This document shows positions 51,739-63,435 of a DNA stretch of 64,000 nt, one piece after another (position 1 is the stretch's first letter; the number at the start of each line of letters is the position of its first letter). The position numbers and the translations under genes are program-made. Under the pieces are notes generated by a model. The model saw only the letters and a program-made list of their open reading frames with translations. It searched no databases and had not been told where the DNA came from. The stretch comes from Porphyrobacter sp. ULC335. Its GTDB lineage: Bacteria; Pseudomonadota; Alphaproteobacteria; Sphingomonadales; Sphingomonadaceae. Where the stretch lies: contig NZ_CP078091.1 of NCBI RefSeq assembly GCF_025917005.1, forward strand, positions 1,178,001-1,242,000, given 5' to 3'.

Positions 51739-52011
51739 ATGTCGCAGCAATATGGCAAGCCTGCCATCGTGCCGGTCGGGTTCGATTTCGAAAGCGCCCG
51801 GCTTACAGATGCGCAGGCCTATGTCACTCTGTCGCGGAGCGATGTGCTCGGGATCGTTCAGTCAGCCTTTGAAGCGATCGGACCGGCGAGCCAGAGCACC
51901 ATCGCGGTGAAGCACGAAGTGCTCGATAATGTCGCCGAGGGCCGCCTCGCCGATGCGCTGCGCACCGCAATCATCGGCGCGGGCAAGGCGGGCTGCACCT
52001 GCTGCGACTGA
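51739..52011 (+). CDS. Small protein with Cys-rich C-terminus, hypothetical
   Basis: 90 residues from ATG 51739 with AGGGGAAG upstream. It is mixed alpha/beta without a signal peptide, with HEVLDNVAEGRLADALRTAI as a helix and a GCTCCD end. Three Cys in the last five residues could bind a metal or act in redox. Not recognised. It stands alone between ahpC and aroC. Confidence 0.6.
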   Translation: MSQQYGKPAIVPVGFDFESARLTDAQAYVTLSRSDVLGIVQSAFEAIGPASQSTIAVKHEVLDNVAEGRLADALRTAIIGAGKAGCTCCD

Positions 52012-52057
52012 CCGGCTTGCCGGACTGAGGAACCAGTAGGAGCCGCCGCGCTCTGCT

Positions 52058-53128
52058 TTACCCTACCTGCCCGCGGTGCAGCAGCTTGTGATCGGCCAGC
52101 ACCAGCGCCATCATCGCTTCGACCACCGGCGTGCCGCGGATGCCCACGCAGGGATCGTGGCGGCCCTTGGTGACGACCTCCACCGCTTCGCCCGCTGAGT
52201 TGATCGACTCCACCGGCGTGAGGATCGACGAGGTCGGCTTGAAGGCTACGCGGCACACCACCGGCTGCCCGGTCGAAATGCCGCCTGCGGTGCCGCCCGC
52301 ATGGTTGCTGGCGTAGACCGGCAACCCGTCTTCACCGGGCCGCATCCGGTCGGCGTTCTGTTCGCCGGTCAGGCGTGCCGCTTCGAAGCCGTCGCCAATT
52401 TCCACGCCCTTGACCGCATTGATGCTCATCATCGCGGCGGCCAGATCGCTGTCGAGCTTGGCATAGATCGGCGCGCCCCAGCCTGCGGGGACGCCGGTGG
52501 CGACGCATTCGACGATGGCGCCGAGTGATGATCCGGCCTTCCGTGCCTCGTCCACCTTGGCTTCCCAGCGCTTGGCGGCTTCGGGGTCGGGACAGAAGAA
52601 CGGGTTGTTGGCAATCTCGCTGTAGTCGATCCGCGCCGGATCAATCCGGTCGCCGCCCAACTCGCACACGTAAGCCGTGATGGTGACTTCCGGGATCACC
52701 AGCCGCGCCACTGCGCCAGCCGCGACCCGCGCCGCTGTCTCACGCGCGCTGGAACGCCCGCCGCCGCGATAGTCGCGGATGCCGTATTTGGCGTCATAGG
52801 CGTAATCGGCATGGCCGGGGCGATAGGACTGGGCGATGTCGGAGTAATCTTTCGACCGCTGATCGGTGTTCTCGATCATCAGGCTGATCGGGGTGCCGGT
52901 GGTCTTGCCCTCGAACACCCCGGAAAGGATCCGCACCAGATCATCCTCGCGCCGCTGCGTGGTGAAGCGGCTGGTGCCCGGCTTGCGCGCGTCCATGAAG
53001 GGCTGGATGAACTCCTCGGATATGGCGAGGCCCGGCGGGCACCCGTCAACGACCGCGCCCAGCGCAGGCCCGTGGCTCTCTCCCCAAGTGGTAAAGCGCA
53101 GCACGCGCCCGAAGGTGTTCCAGCTCAT
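52058..53128 (-). CDS. aroC: Chorismate synthase
   Basis: 356 residues. It begins [19 protein letters not shown] and has [19 protein letters not shown] and [16 protein letters not shown], the three signatures of the family. It forms chorismate from EPSP, the last step of the shikimate pathway, and needs reduced FMN. The ATG at 53128 fits the family start; the upstream in-frame extension is rejected. It is divergent from ruvA. Confidence 0.98.
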   Translation of the reverse strand: MSWNTFGRVLRFTTWGESHGPALGAVVDGCPPGLAISEEFIQPFMDARKPGTSRFTTQRREDDLVRILSGVFEGKTTGTPISLMIENTDQRSKDYSDIAQSYRPGHADYAYDAKYGIRDYRGGGRSSARETAARVAAGAVARLVIPEVTITAYVCELGGDRIDPARIDYSEIANNPFFCPDPEAAKRWEAKVDEARKAGSSLGAIVECVATGVPAGWGAPIYAKLDSDLAAAMMSINAVKGVEIGDGFEAARLTGEQNADRMRPGEDGLPVYASNHAGGTAGGISTGQPVVCRVAFKPTSSILTPVESINSAGEAVEVVTKGRHDPCVGIRGTPVVEAMMALVLADHKLLHRGQVG

Positions 53129-53206
53129 GCCACGCCATCTGGCGCAAGTGTGGGCATCTGTCCATAAAGGCTGGACGCCGTGTGCGGCTTGAGGCAGGAA
53201 CAAACC

Positions 53207-53815
53207 ATGATCGCCAAACTCTCAGGCAGGCTCGACGCGACCGGCGAGGACTGGGCCGTGGTCGATGTCGGCGGGGTGGGCTACCTCGTCCACTGCTCCA
53301 GCCGCACGCTTGCCGCGCTGGGCGAGGTGGGGGAGGGCTGCACCGTCCACACGCAATTGCAGGTGAGCGAGAACGACATGCGCCTGCTCGGCTTCGCCGA
53401 CAGCGCCGAGCGGGACTGGTTCCGTCTGCTGACCGGTGTGCAGGGCGTGGGGAGCAAGGTGGCACTGGCGATCCTCTCCGCGCTCTCCACCGGAGACCTC
53501 CGCGACGCCTGCGGCAAAGGAGACGCGGCGATGGTGGCCCGCGCGCAAGGCGTGGGGCCGAAGCTGGCGGGGCGGATCGTCAACGAGCTGAAGGACAAGG
53601 CGGGCGCGATGCCGGGCGGGAGCGGCGGCTTTGCGGTTGGCGTTGCGGCGGCGCCTGCGGGGAGCAGGGGCGCAGACGCGGCGAGCGCGCTGGAGAACCT
53701 CGGGTTCAAGCCCGCGGTCGCGGCACAGGCGGTGGCACGCGCGCTGGAAGAACTGGGCGAGGGTGCGAGCGAGGGCGACCTGATCCGCGTGGCGCTGAAG
53801 AAGGCGGCGGGGTGA
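53207..53815 (+). CDS. ruvA: Holliday junction branch migration protein RuvA
   Basis: 202 residues. Domain I starts [16 protein letters not shown], the helix-hairpin-helix units include [17 protein letters not shown] and [16 protein letters not shown], and domain III lies after a Gly/Ala-rich linker ([18 protein letters not shown]). RuvA holds the junction while the RuvB ring drives migration. ruvB is normally next; here an insertion of about 1 kb separates them. Confidence 0.97.
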   Translation: MIAKLSGRLDATGEDWAVVDVGGVGYLVHCSSRTLAALGEVGEGCTVHTQLQVSENDMRLLGFADSAERDWFRLLTGVQGVGSKVALAILSALSTGDLRDACGKGDAAMVARAQGVGPKLAGRIVNELKDKAGAMPGGSGGFAVGVAAAPAGSRGADAASALENLGFKPAVAAQAVARALEELGEGASEGDLIRVALKKAAG

Positions 53816-53832
53816 TGGGCATTGCCCAACAC

Positions 53833-53924
53833 CGTCATGCTGAACTTGTTTCAGCATCCATCCTTCCCACCGCGCCTTCGGTGCCTGAGGAGAAATGGAC
53901 CCTGAAACAAGTTCATGGTGACGG
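53833..53924. repeat. Inverted repeat pair A/B on the ruvA side of the GIY-YIG gene
   Basis: Copy A (53833-53863) contains ATGCTGAACTTGTTTCAGCA and forms a hairpin. Copy B (53895-53924) reads in the opposite direction with CCCTGAAACAAGTTCATGG. The two are 31 nt apart. B ends 5 nt past the GIY-YIG stop codon. Confidence 0.85.
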
Positions 53925-53928
53925 GTTC

Positions 53929-54246
53929 TCAGAGATGGTTGAGCGGCGGCAAACCCAAACCGACCGCCAGATCATGCCAGTCGCGGTTCTCGCTCTCGAT
54001 CAGGTTGATCTTCCATTGCCGGTGCCAGCGCTTGAGTTGCTTCTCGCGCAAGATCGCGCCTTCCATGTCGCCGAACAGCTCGTAGCGAACGAGACGGTGA
54101 ACCTTGTGGCGGTTGGTGAACCCCGGGACGCCGCCGTTACGATGCTGCCAGAGCCTGCCGATCAGGTCGCTGGTGACGCCGATATAGAGCGTGCCATTGC
54201 GCTGGCTCGCGAGGATGTAGACGCAGGGCAGGCGCTCGTGCCGCAT
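53929..54246 (-). CDS. Single-domain GIY-YIG nuclease
   Basis: 105 residues from ATG 54246. The GIY-YIG core shows VYILASQRNGTLYIGVTSDL (here VYI...LYIG), then RLWQHRNG with Arg and His and HRLVRYELFGDMEGAILREKQLKRWHRQWK, with the catalytic Glu in the last helix region. This is the small UPF0213-like class. The frame is open upstream to 54327, but those codons are the repeat (FVMLNLFQHP) and are unlikely to be a natural N-terminus. Repeats on both sides suggest it is carried or spread by them. Confidence 0.88.
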   Translation of the reverse strand: MRHERLPCVYILASQRNGTLYIGVTSDLIGRLWQHRNGGVPGFTNRHKVHRLVRYELFGDMEGAILREKQLKRWHRQWKINLIESENRDWHDLAVGLGLPPLNHL

Positions 54247-54264
54247 GGTACTGAGGATGCGGCA

Positions 54265-54351
54265 GGATGGATGCTGAAACAAGTTCAGCATGACGAAATT
54301 GCTGATTTTCCGCCTCCTTACCGTCACCCTGAACTCGTTTCAGGGTCCATC
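54265..54351. repeat. Inverted repeat pair C/D on the ruvB side of the GIY-YIG gene
   Basis: Copy C (54265-54295) contains ATGCTGAAACAAGTTCAGCA, the reverse complement of copy A. Copy D (54321-54351) contains CACCCTGAACTCGTTTCAGG. They are 25 nt apart. C and A share stem ATGC/GCAT; D has ACCC/GGGT, so the stem bases changed together. C lies 18 nt before the nuclease start. Confidence 0.85.
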
Positions 54352-54368
54352 TGTCGGAGCCGGATTGG

Positions 54369-54797
54369 ATGAACCTATTTCGGAAGCAGTCGCAAACCGA
54401 AGCCTATGCGGCAGAGCTGTCGGGTTTGTTGATCGGGCAAACGGTTGTTGTGGCGCGCGGCGAAGGCCAATGGTCTTTTGCCGTGGGATCGCAATTCGTC
54501 ATGACCACTTATGGCTGGCGCCTTATTGGTTCCAAGTCCATCATAGTTACCAGCGATGACGACGGCCATCAATACGGCCTGCCCTCTCCAGTCGATTCGG
54601 AGAAATCGGCCAATGACGCGCTCACCGGAGCGAAGATTGTGGCTGTAGAGGTTGACACACGAACTGGTGATTGCACCTTGAGAATTGGCGACGTGTTAAC
54701 CCTTCAATTCCTGACGATGTCCATGGGTTACGAGACGTGGCAACTGTATCGGGACGGGGAGTTCTTCGGAGCGGTCGGCAATGAGGGACTGCGATGA
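54369..54797 (+). CDS. Orphan protein between ruvA and ruvB, hypothetical
   Basis: 142 residues. It is soluble and beta-rich with [36 protein letters not shown] and [17 protein letters not shown]. The start follows repeat copy D by 17 nt with no clear ribosome site. Its stop overlaps the ruvB ATG as ATGA, so ruvB translation is probably coupled to it. Bases here are less GC-rich than in ruvB. The family was not recognised with confidence. Confidence 0.65.
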   Translation: MNLFRKQSQTEAYAAELSGLLIGQTVVVARGEGQWSFAVGSQFVMTTYGWRLIGSKSIIVTSDDDGHQYGLPSPVDSEKSANDALTGAKIVAVEVDTRTGDCTLRIGDVLTLQFLTMSMGYETWQLYRDGEFFGAVGNEGLR

Positions 54798-55831
54798 CCA
54801 CCCCCGACACCCCCCTCCACACCCCCACCCGCCAACCCGGTGACCCGGACGCCGCCCTGCGCCCGCGCCGGCTGGCCGAGTTCGTCGGGCAGGAAGCCGC
54901 CAAGGGGAACCTTGCCGTCTTCATCGCCGCCGCGCGCGCGCGGGGGGAGGCGATGGACCATACCTTGTTCTTCGGCCCCCCGGGCCTTGGCAAGACCACG
55001 CTGGCGCAGATCATCGCGGGCGAACTGGGCGTCGGCTTCCGCGCCACCTCCGGCCCGGTCATCGCCAAGGCTGGCGACCTTGCCGCGCTGCTCACCAATC
55101 TCGAACCGCATGACGTGCTGTTCATCGACGAGATCCACCGCCTCTCGCCCGTGGTCGAGGAAGTGCTCTACCCGGCGATGGAGGACCGCGCGCTGGACCT
55201 CATCATCGGCGAGGGGCCGTCGGCGCGTTCGGTGCGGATCGACCTGCCGCCCTTCACCCTGATCGGCGCGACCACCCGGCAGGGCCTGCTGACCACGCCG
55301 CTGCGTGACCGCTTCGGCATCCCGGTCCGGCTCAATTTCTACACGCACGAGGAGCTGGAGCGGGTCGTCACCCGCGCCGCAGGGCTGCTGGGCCTCGCCA
55401 TCGCCCCTGACGGCGCGCATGAAATCGCCCGCCGTTCGCGCGGGACGCCGCGTGTCGCAGGGCGCTTGCTCCGCCGCGTGCGCGACTTCGCCGATGTTGC
55501 GGGGGCGGCGAGTGTCACCCGCCATGTGGCCGACGAGGCACTGACCCGGCTGGAGATTGACCGGCTTGGCCTCGACGCCATGGACCGGCGCTACCTCACC
55601 ATGATCGCAGGGATATACAAGGGCGGCCCGGTCGGGATCGAGACGCTGGCCGCCGGTCTCGCCGAACCGCGCGACACGGTGGAGGAGGTGGTCGAGCCCT
55701 ACCTCATCCAGCTCGGCCTGATCGCGCGCACGGCACGCGGGCGGGTGCTCAACGATGCCGGGTGGGCCCATCTGGAGCTTACTCCACCCAGAGAATCACC
55801 CCCCAGCCAGTCCACACTGTTCGAGGACTGA
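54794..55831 (+). CDS. ruvB: Holliday junction branch migration helicase RuvB
   Basis: 345 residues. Walker [15 protein letters not shown], Walker [14 protein letters not shown], sensor 1 [11 protein letters not shown] and the C-terminal winged-helix domain ([17 protein letters not shown]) are complete. RuvB is the AAA+ hexamer that pumps DNA through RuvA-bound junctions. It begins inside the stop of the orphan gene (ATGA), which lies between it and ruvA. Confidence 0.98.
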   Translation: MTTPDTPLHTPTRQPGDPDAALRPRRLAEFVGQEAAKGNLAVFIAAARARGEAMDHTLFFGPPGLGKTTLAQIIAGELGVGFRATSGPVIAKAGDLAALLTNLEPHDVLFIDEIHRLSPVVEEVLYPAMEDRALDLIIGEGPSARSVRIDLPPFTLIGATTRQGLLTTPLRDRFGIPVRLNFYTHEELERVVTRAAGLLGLAIAPDGAHEIARRSRGTPRVAGRLLRRVRDFADVAGAASVTRHVADEALTRLEIDRLGLDAMDRRYLTMIAGIYKGGPVGIETLAAGLAEPRDTVEEVVEPYLIQLGLIARTARGRVLNDAGWAHLELTPPRESPPSQSTLFED

Positions 55832-55848
55832 GTCCCGCGGCCACCGGC

Positions 55849-55887
55849 GCTCCGTGTTAACCTTTAGGCTAACGGAGCCCCCTTTTT
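55849..55887 (+). terminator. Rho-independent terminator of ruvB
   Basis: GCTCCGT-g-TTA (55849-55859) pairs with TAACGGAGC (55870-55878), one bulged G, then CCCCC and TTTTT. It starts 17 nt after the ruvB stop. The following 187 nt to 56074 hold no supported gene. Confidence 0.8.
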
Positions 55888-56074
55888 CGGTACCAGTTCG
55901 GGACAGCGCACCCGAAAACCACGTGATTCTGTGGGAGTCAGGGCGTCTCCGAGGGTCCGGCATGGTTAATCGCCATTGCCCCTGTGTGCCTTATGTCATC
56001 AGTAGAGCACTGGATTTGGAGGAGGTGCGGGCAGACCCCGTTCCCACCGCCACAGGCAAACAGGGTATCTGACC

Positions 56075-57481
56075 ATGTCGCTCAAACTGGCCATCGCGAA
56101 GCTTTCCGCCGCTGCTGCGGGTGTCGCATTGTTGCAAGGCGGCGCGGTGCGCATGGCCGAGCCGATGAACACCGACACGCCGGATTTCTCGACCAATATC
56201 GACGGCAAGCTGGTGCAGGTCGATCCGGTTACGGGCGCGCGCTACATCAAGACGCGCGAGCGGATCATCCCCGATGTCGAACAGCGTCGCCGCCGCATCG
56301 TCGAGCGGACCATCGAATGCCAGCCGATCGGCCCGGCAGGTAACGTCGCTGCGGCGAGCGTGCCGGCTGGTGCGATCGAAGCCTATATCGACACCAGTGA
56401 ATGTCCGCCGCTGGCGCAGGTTGCCTATATGCCTGCGCCGCTTCCGCCGCTTCCCCCGATTTCGGGCGGTGGCGGGCCGGGCGGCGGTTGGGGCGGCGGT
56501 TTTGGCGGAGGCGGTTTTGGTGGCGGCTTCGGCGGCGGCTTCTTCGGCGGGTTCTTCGGCGGCGGCGGTTCCTCCTCGGGCGATGTGTCGGTTTCGACCA
56601 CCACGTCGACCTCTGGCGGCAGCAGCAGCGGATCAAGCGGCGTGATTGTCGATATCGACATCGACAATTCGACGTCCACCACCTCGTCTTCGGGCCAGGT
56701 GAGTTCGACGACCACGTCTTCGTCGGGTCAGATCAGTTCCTCGACCGGCCAGGTGTCGACCTCGACGTCGACCGGCCAAGTTTCGAGCAGCACCGGTGCG
56801 GTGTCGAGCACCAGCACGTCGGGCAATGTCTCTTCTTCGACCGGTGCAGTGTCGAGCAGCACGGGCGCCGTGTCGTCGAGCACCGGCGCGGTGTCGAGCT
56901 CTTCGGGCAATGTTTCGAGCAGCTCGGGCAACGTGTCGAGCTCCTCCGGCAACGTGTCGAGCAGCTCGGGCAATGTCAGTTCCTCGACCGGCGCGGTGTC
57001 CAGCTCGTCCTCGTCTTCGTCTTCGAGCTCCTCGTCGTCCTCCTCGTCTTCGTCGTCGTCATCTTCGGGCGGCAGCAGCGGCAAGCCGGGCGGGAGCTCG
57101 GGTGGTCATCCCGGGACAACGTCCTCGGGCGGTTCGGGCGGCAGTTCGTCGTCGTCCTCGTCGTCGGGCAGCAGCTCCTCGTCATCGGGCGGGGCGACCA
57201 GCGGCGGCAGCACTTCGGGCGACATGACGAGCAGCACCAGCAGCTCGTCGTCTTCTTCGTCGTCGTCCTCGTCTTCGGGCAGCAGTGGCTCGTCGGGCAG
57301 CAGCGGGTCTTCGGGTTCGAGTTCCTCGAGCGGAAGCAGCAGCTCCTCGTCTTCGTCCTCGTCGTCTTCCAGCAGCAGCTCTTCGTCCTCGGGCGGTCAC
57401 GATGTGCCCGCGCCGCCCATGACGATCCTGTTCGGCCTCGCCGCCGCTGCCATCCTGGGGCGGCGCAAGTTCCTCGGCTGA
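56075..57481 (+). CDS. Polyserine repeat protein with PEP-CTERM-like anchor
   Basis: 468 residues. The first 110 residues are a conserved-looking soluble part with a signal-like start (MSLKLAIAKLSAAAAGVALL) and RYIKTRERIIPDVEQRRRRI. A Gly-rich stretch (about 130-165) follows, then a seven-residue repeat (SSTGAVS / SSSGNVS, residues of about 210-320) and long Ser runs. The end is VPAPPMTILFGLAAAAILGRRK, a short motif, membrane helix and basic tail like PEP-CTERM exosortase signals, with VPAPP instead of VPEP. A cell-surface or exopolysaccharide-associated protein is inferred. Confidence 0.7.
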   Translation: MSLKLAIAKLSAAAAGVALLQGGAVRMAEPMNTDTPDFSTNIDGKLVQVDPVTGARYIKTRERIIPDVEQRRRRIVERTIECQPIGPAGNVAAASVPAGAIEAYIDTSECPPLAQVAYMPAPLPPLPPISGGGGPGGGWGGGFGGGGFGGGFGGGFFGGFFGGGGSSSGDVSVSTTTSTSGGSSSGSSGVIVDIDIDNSTSTTSSSGQVSSTTTSSSGQISSSTGQVSTSTSTGQVSSSTGAVSSTSTSGNVSSSTGAVSSSTGAVSSSTGAVSSSSGNVSSSSGNVSSSSGNVSSSSGNVSSSTGAVSSSSSSSSSSSSSSSSSSSSSSSGGSSGKPGGSSGGHPGTTSSGGSGGSSSSSSSSGSSSSSSGGATSGGSTSGDMTSSTSSSSSSSSSSSSSGSSGSSGSSGSSGSSSSSGSSSSSSSSSSSSSSSSSSSGGHDVPAPPMTILFGLAAAAILGRRKFLG

Positions 57482-57506
57482 GGCGTACCGCACACACAAA
57501 ACAAAA

Positions 57507-57540
57507 GGGGCGGCCTGTCATTGGCCGCCCCTTTTCGTTT
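57507..57540 (+). terminator. Rho-independent terminator after the polyserine gene
   Basis: GGGGCGGCC (57507-57515), loop TGTCATT, GGCCGCCCC (57523-57531), then TTTTCGTTT. A-rich before and T-rich after, so it may also serve the convergent rhodanese gene, whose stop is at 57559. Confidence 0.9.
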
Positions 57541-57558
57541 GCAATGAGGTGAAGCGCT

Positions 57559-58083
57559 TTAGGGCTTGTCGACCGGCTGGCCGGCGGCTTCCCAGGCGAG
57601 CATCCCGCCTTCCAGATGCGTCGCCGGTTCACCCGTCACCGCCGCCAGCTTCTCGCCCGCAACCGCGGAACGACGGCCCGAGCGGCAATAGAGCACCACC
57701 TCGCGTCCGTCCGACAGATCGAGCGACGCCGGATCAAACTGGTCGAGCGCGATGTGCTCGGCGCCGGGGATCATGCCCTCGGCCACCTCGGCATCGGTGC
57801 GCACGTCGATCAGGCGGAGATTGCCGTCCCTGATCCTCGCGGAGAGTTCTTCCGGAGACAGCGCAATCAGCGCCGCGGGCGCGGGAGCCTCGGATGCCGC
57901 AGCGGTATCATCATTGCCGCCCGCTCCGGTTCCAAGCCCCGCAAACGCAAGTTCGAATCCGAGCGGTGCGGACGGCGCTTCGCCCCTGTTATCCGGCCCG
58001 CCCCCACACGCCGCCAGCCCCAGCATCAGCGGCGCTAGCGGCAGGGCCGGGGCAAACAGAAGAGCGAGGCGGCGCGGTGTCAT
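57559..58083 (-). CDS. Rhodanese-domain lipoprotein
   Basis: 174 residues; signal and lipobox end in LGLAAC. Residues of about 75-170 are a rhodanese domain with LRLIDVRTDAEVAEGMIPGA and the active-site loop YCRSGRRS, whose Cys is the persulphide acceptor. The final GGMLAWEAAG is the family end. It is anchored in the periplasm. It begins 7 nt after the aconitase stop, so it is in the acnA operon; the link to iron-sulphur cluster repair is only suggestive. Confidence 0.88.
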   Translation of the reverse strand: MTPRRLALLFAPALPLAPLMLGLAACGGGPDNRGEAPSAPLGFELAFAGLGTGAGGNDDTAAASEAPAPAALIALSPEELSARIRDGNLRLIDVRTDAEVAEGMIPGAEHIALDQFDPASLDLSDGREVVLYCRSGRRSAVAGEKLAAVTGEPATHLEGGMLAWEAAGQPVDKP

Positions 58084-58090
58084 GTCCTCC

Positions 58091-60763
<2,673 letters not shown>

Positions 60764-60880
60764 GGGGGGTTCCGTCCTTTTGATTGACCCGCCCCCGATC
60801 CACCAAGGGCGCGGTATATGTCGGCGCTCCTGCGCTGCCTCGCGCGCGAGGTCAAGGGGGGTTCCCTTGCGTCTTTTGTC

Positions 60881-61783
60881 TTAGTTGGCAGGGATCGGCG
60901 CAGGCCGGGCAGGGCGCGTCGCCAGCCAGCAGCCGGTGACGATCAGCGCGGTTCCCGCCAGTGTCGGCCACGTCACCGGCTCGCGGAAGAAAAGCCACCC
61001 AAACAGCGCGGCCCAGACGAAGCCTGAATACTCGGTCGGCACCAGCACATTCGCCTCCGCGCGGGCATAGGCCCAGGCGATCGAGAGCGATCCCGCCACA
61101 GTCAGCGCGCCCGCGGCCAGCAGCGGCATCAGCGCCTCGCCCGCCGGTGGCTCCCACAGGAAGGGGGCAAGGATCAGCAGCACCACGCCCCCGACGCCTG
61201 AATGGAAGGTCGCGATCTCCAGCGGGCCTGCAACCTGCGCCTGTTTGCGGATCACGATGAAGTTATATGCGTAGAGCATCGCCGATATGAACAGCGCGGC
61301 GACACCCAGCGCAGCGCGCTCGTCGAAGGCGCCTTGGCCGATCCGCCCGCCGACGATCACCAGCGTCCCCGCAAACCCGAGCACGCTCGCCCCGATGGCG
61401 GCGCGGCTGATCACCTCGCCCAGCAGGACGCGGGCAAGATAGAGCGCGATCAGCGGCGCGATGAAACTGAGGGCAATAGCCTCTGCCAAGGGCAGCAGGG
61501 TGAGCGAATAGAAAAAGGTCAGCGCCATGAAGGCCGAGACAATCCCGCGCTCGATATGCAGCTTCCACACCGCCCGCGTCGGCATGGCAGGCCCGCGCGC
61601 CAGCCAGACGGGTCCGATCAGCGCGGTGCCGATAAAGGCGCGCAGCACTGTCGCCGTATAGGCGCCGATCAGCAGCGCGGCCTCTTTCATGAAAGCGTCC
61701 ATCAGCGAAAGGAAGCCGACCCCCGCCAGCGCGACGACAAAGGGCAACAAGGCGTGATGGCTGGGGCGCATGGCCGGTCCCAT
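60881..61783 (-). CDS. EamA-family (DMT) membrane transporter
   Basis: 300 residues with ten membrane segments in two five-helix EamA repeats (FMALTFFYSLTLLPLAEAIALSFIAPLIALYL in the first). Members of the drug/metabolite transporter family export amino acids, metabolites or drugs. The start is uncertain among ATGs at 61819, 61783 and 61771; 61783 is chosen for TTGGAG 12 nt upstream. It is divergent from the L,D-transpeptidase. Confidence 0.88.
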   Translation of the reverse strand: MGPAMRPSHHALLPFVVALAGVGFLSLMDAFMKEAALLIGAYTATVLRAFIGTALIGPVWLARGPAMPTRAVWKLHIERGIVSAFMALTFFYSLTLLPLAEAIALSFIAPLIALYLARVLLGEVISRAAIGASVLGFAGTLVIVGGRIGQGAFDERAALGVAALFISAMLYAYNFIVIRKQAQVAGPLEIATFHSGVGGVVLLILAPFLWEPPAGEALMPLLAAGALTVAGSLSIAWAYARAEANVLVPTEYSGFVWAALFGWLFFREPVTWPTLAGTALIVTGCWLATRPARPAPIPAN

Positions 61784-61928
61784 AAGCGCATGCGGCTCCA
61801 AGGTCACGCCTGTGAACATTAATCCAGGTGAAAGCCAAGATGGTTGATAGGGGGATGGCGCTGCGCGTAAGATAACAGCGACGATTATGCGGCCGGATGC
61901 GGCAGCATGGGGCGAAAAGGCGACAGGA

Positions 61929-63362
61929 ATGATCAGGTTTTCGGGCAAACTCGCAGGCGGCGCCGCCGTGGCAGCGCTGGTGGCGACAGCAGCTCTGGCG
62001 CAGGACGGCACGGCTGTGAGCCGCGGGATGATCCCCGGCGGCGAGAATTATGGCGGCCCCGCAACGGTGCAGGTTCCCGCGCCGACGCCCGCTCCGGCCC
62101 CCAAGTCCACCGACGCCTTTGCGCAGGCTTTCCCACAGACGGTGTCAGAGCCTGTGGTGCAGGGCGGCCTCCGCATCGCCGCGCCGCTGGTGCAGAACTG
62201 GACCGTCGGGCAGGCCGCGCAGCTGGTCGCGCTGATCGAAGGCATCGGGGCCGAAGGGCTCGATCCCAAGGACTATGACCTCGCGCCGCTCAAGGTCGCG
62301 CTGGCCTCCGGCCCGTCGAAGGAACTGAACGAGCTTGCCTCGCAAAGCTTCATCTGGCTGGTCGAGGATCTGCGCGACGGGCGCACCCCGATGGAAGCGC
62401 GCGAGCAGTGGTTCGTCGTCGATCCCGACCGTGACCTGAACCCCGCCGGCAACGTGCTGGCCGAAGCGATCAGCACTGGCGACATCCGCGGCACGCTGAT
62501 GAAGCTCAATCCGACCCACCCGGATTACGCCAAGCTCAAGGCCGAGCTGGCGAACACGCCTGCCAGCGCCACCTCGAAGCGCAAGCTGATCCGCGCCAAT
62601 ATGGACCGCTGGCGCTGGCTGGCGCGCGACCTCGGCTCGCAATACCTCATCACCAATGTGCCGGAATTCCAGCTGCGGCTGACGGTCAAGAACCGGATCA
62701 TCAGCACCTATCGCACGATCGTCGGCAAGCCGGGGCGCACCGCGACCCCGCAGCTGGCCGAAGTGGTCGAAGGCGTGGTGTTCAACCCGACCTGGACGGT
62801 GCCGCAGTCGATCGTCAAGGGTGAAGGGCTGGGCGCGAAAGTGCTCGCCAACCCCGCCTGGGGCAAGCGCAACGGCTATGTCGCGACCAAAGGCGCGAAT
62901 GGCTACATCACTGTGGTGCAGCAGCCCGGTCCGGGCAATTCGCTGGGCATGATGAAGCTCGAAATGCCCAATGCGCACGCAATCTTCTTCCACGACACGC
63001 CGTCACGCCATCTGTTCGCATCGGACTTCCGTGCGCTGTCGCACGGCTGCGTGCGCACCGAGCGGGCGCTGGAACTGGCGATGACGATGGCGATCCTCGG
63101 CAAGGGCGCGACCAAGGACGAGGCCGTGGCGATCTCGACCTCGGGCAAATACACCAAGGTGATGCTCGAAAAGCAGTGGCCCGCCTACATCACCTATTTC
63201 ACGATGGCCTCCGACATCAACGGCCAGATGGCGACCTTCAAGGACATCTACGGCCGCGATACGCCGGTGCTCGCCAGCCTCGACAAGCCGCGCGTGCGCA
63301 ACCGCAGCAATGTGGTGGATGACGAGGTGATCGTGATCGAGGACGATCTGCAGGATAGCTAG
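61929..63362 (+). CDS. L,D-transpeptidase (YcbB/LdtD-like)
   Basis: 477 residues from ATG 61929 with a GACAGGA site. Signal peptide ends TAALAQD. A helical peptidoglycan-binding-like region spans about 65-190. Residues of about 245-420 are the YkuD domain: IFFHDTPSRHLF, then the active site LSHGCVRTERALEL with His, Gly and catalytic Cys. It makes 3-3 cross-links or attaches proteins to murein in the periplasm. The C-terminus is acidic (DEVIVIEDDLQ). Confidence 0.92.
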   Translation: MIRFSGKLAGGAAVAALVATAALAQDGTAVSRGMIPGGENYGGPATVQVPAPTPAPAPKSTDAFAQAFPQTVSEPVVQGGLRIAAPLVQNWTVGQAAQLVALIEGIGAEGLDPKDYDLAPLKVALASGPSKELNELASQSFIWLVEDLRDGRTPMEAREQWFVVDPDRDLNPAGNVLAEAISTGDIRGTLMKLNPTHPDYAKLKAELANTPASATSKRKLIRANMDRWRWLARDLGSQYLITNVPEFQLRLTVKNRIISTYRTIVGKPGRTATPQLAEVVEGVVFNPTWTVPQSIVKGEGLGAKVLANPAWGKRNGYVATKGANGYITVVQQPGPGNSLGMMKLEMPNAHAIFFHDTPSRHLFASDFRALSHGCVRTERALELAMTMAILGKGATKDEAVAISTSGKYTKVMLEKQWPAYITYFTMASDINGQMATFKDIYGRDTPVLASLDKPRVRNRSNVVDDEVIVIEDDLQDS

Positions 63363-63435
63363 GCAGAGGGGGCTTCCGGCCCTCTCTCCTGACTAAACAC
63401 TTAAATCCGGATTGTTGTCGGGGCGGCGAAGCGCC

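Noticed and set aside
54247..54327. Longer GIY-YIG N-terminus (FVMLNLFQHP)
   Set aside because: The codons are the palindromic repeat copy C; the domain begins after ATG 54246.
56700..57400. Regular repeats that could suggest a CRISPR or minisatellite array
   Set aside because: The units are an in-frame coding heptad and Ser runs of one protein, with no spacers.
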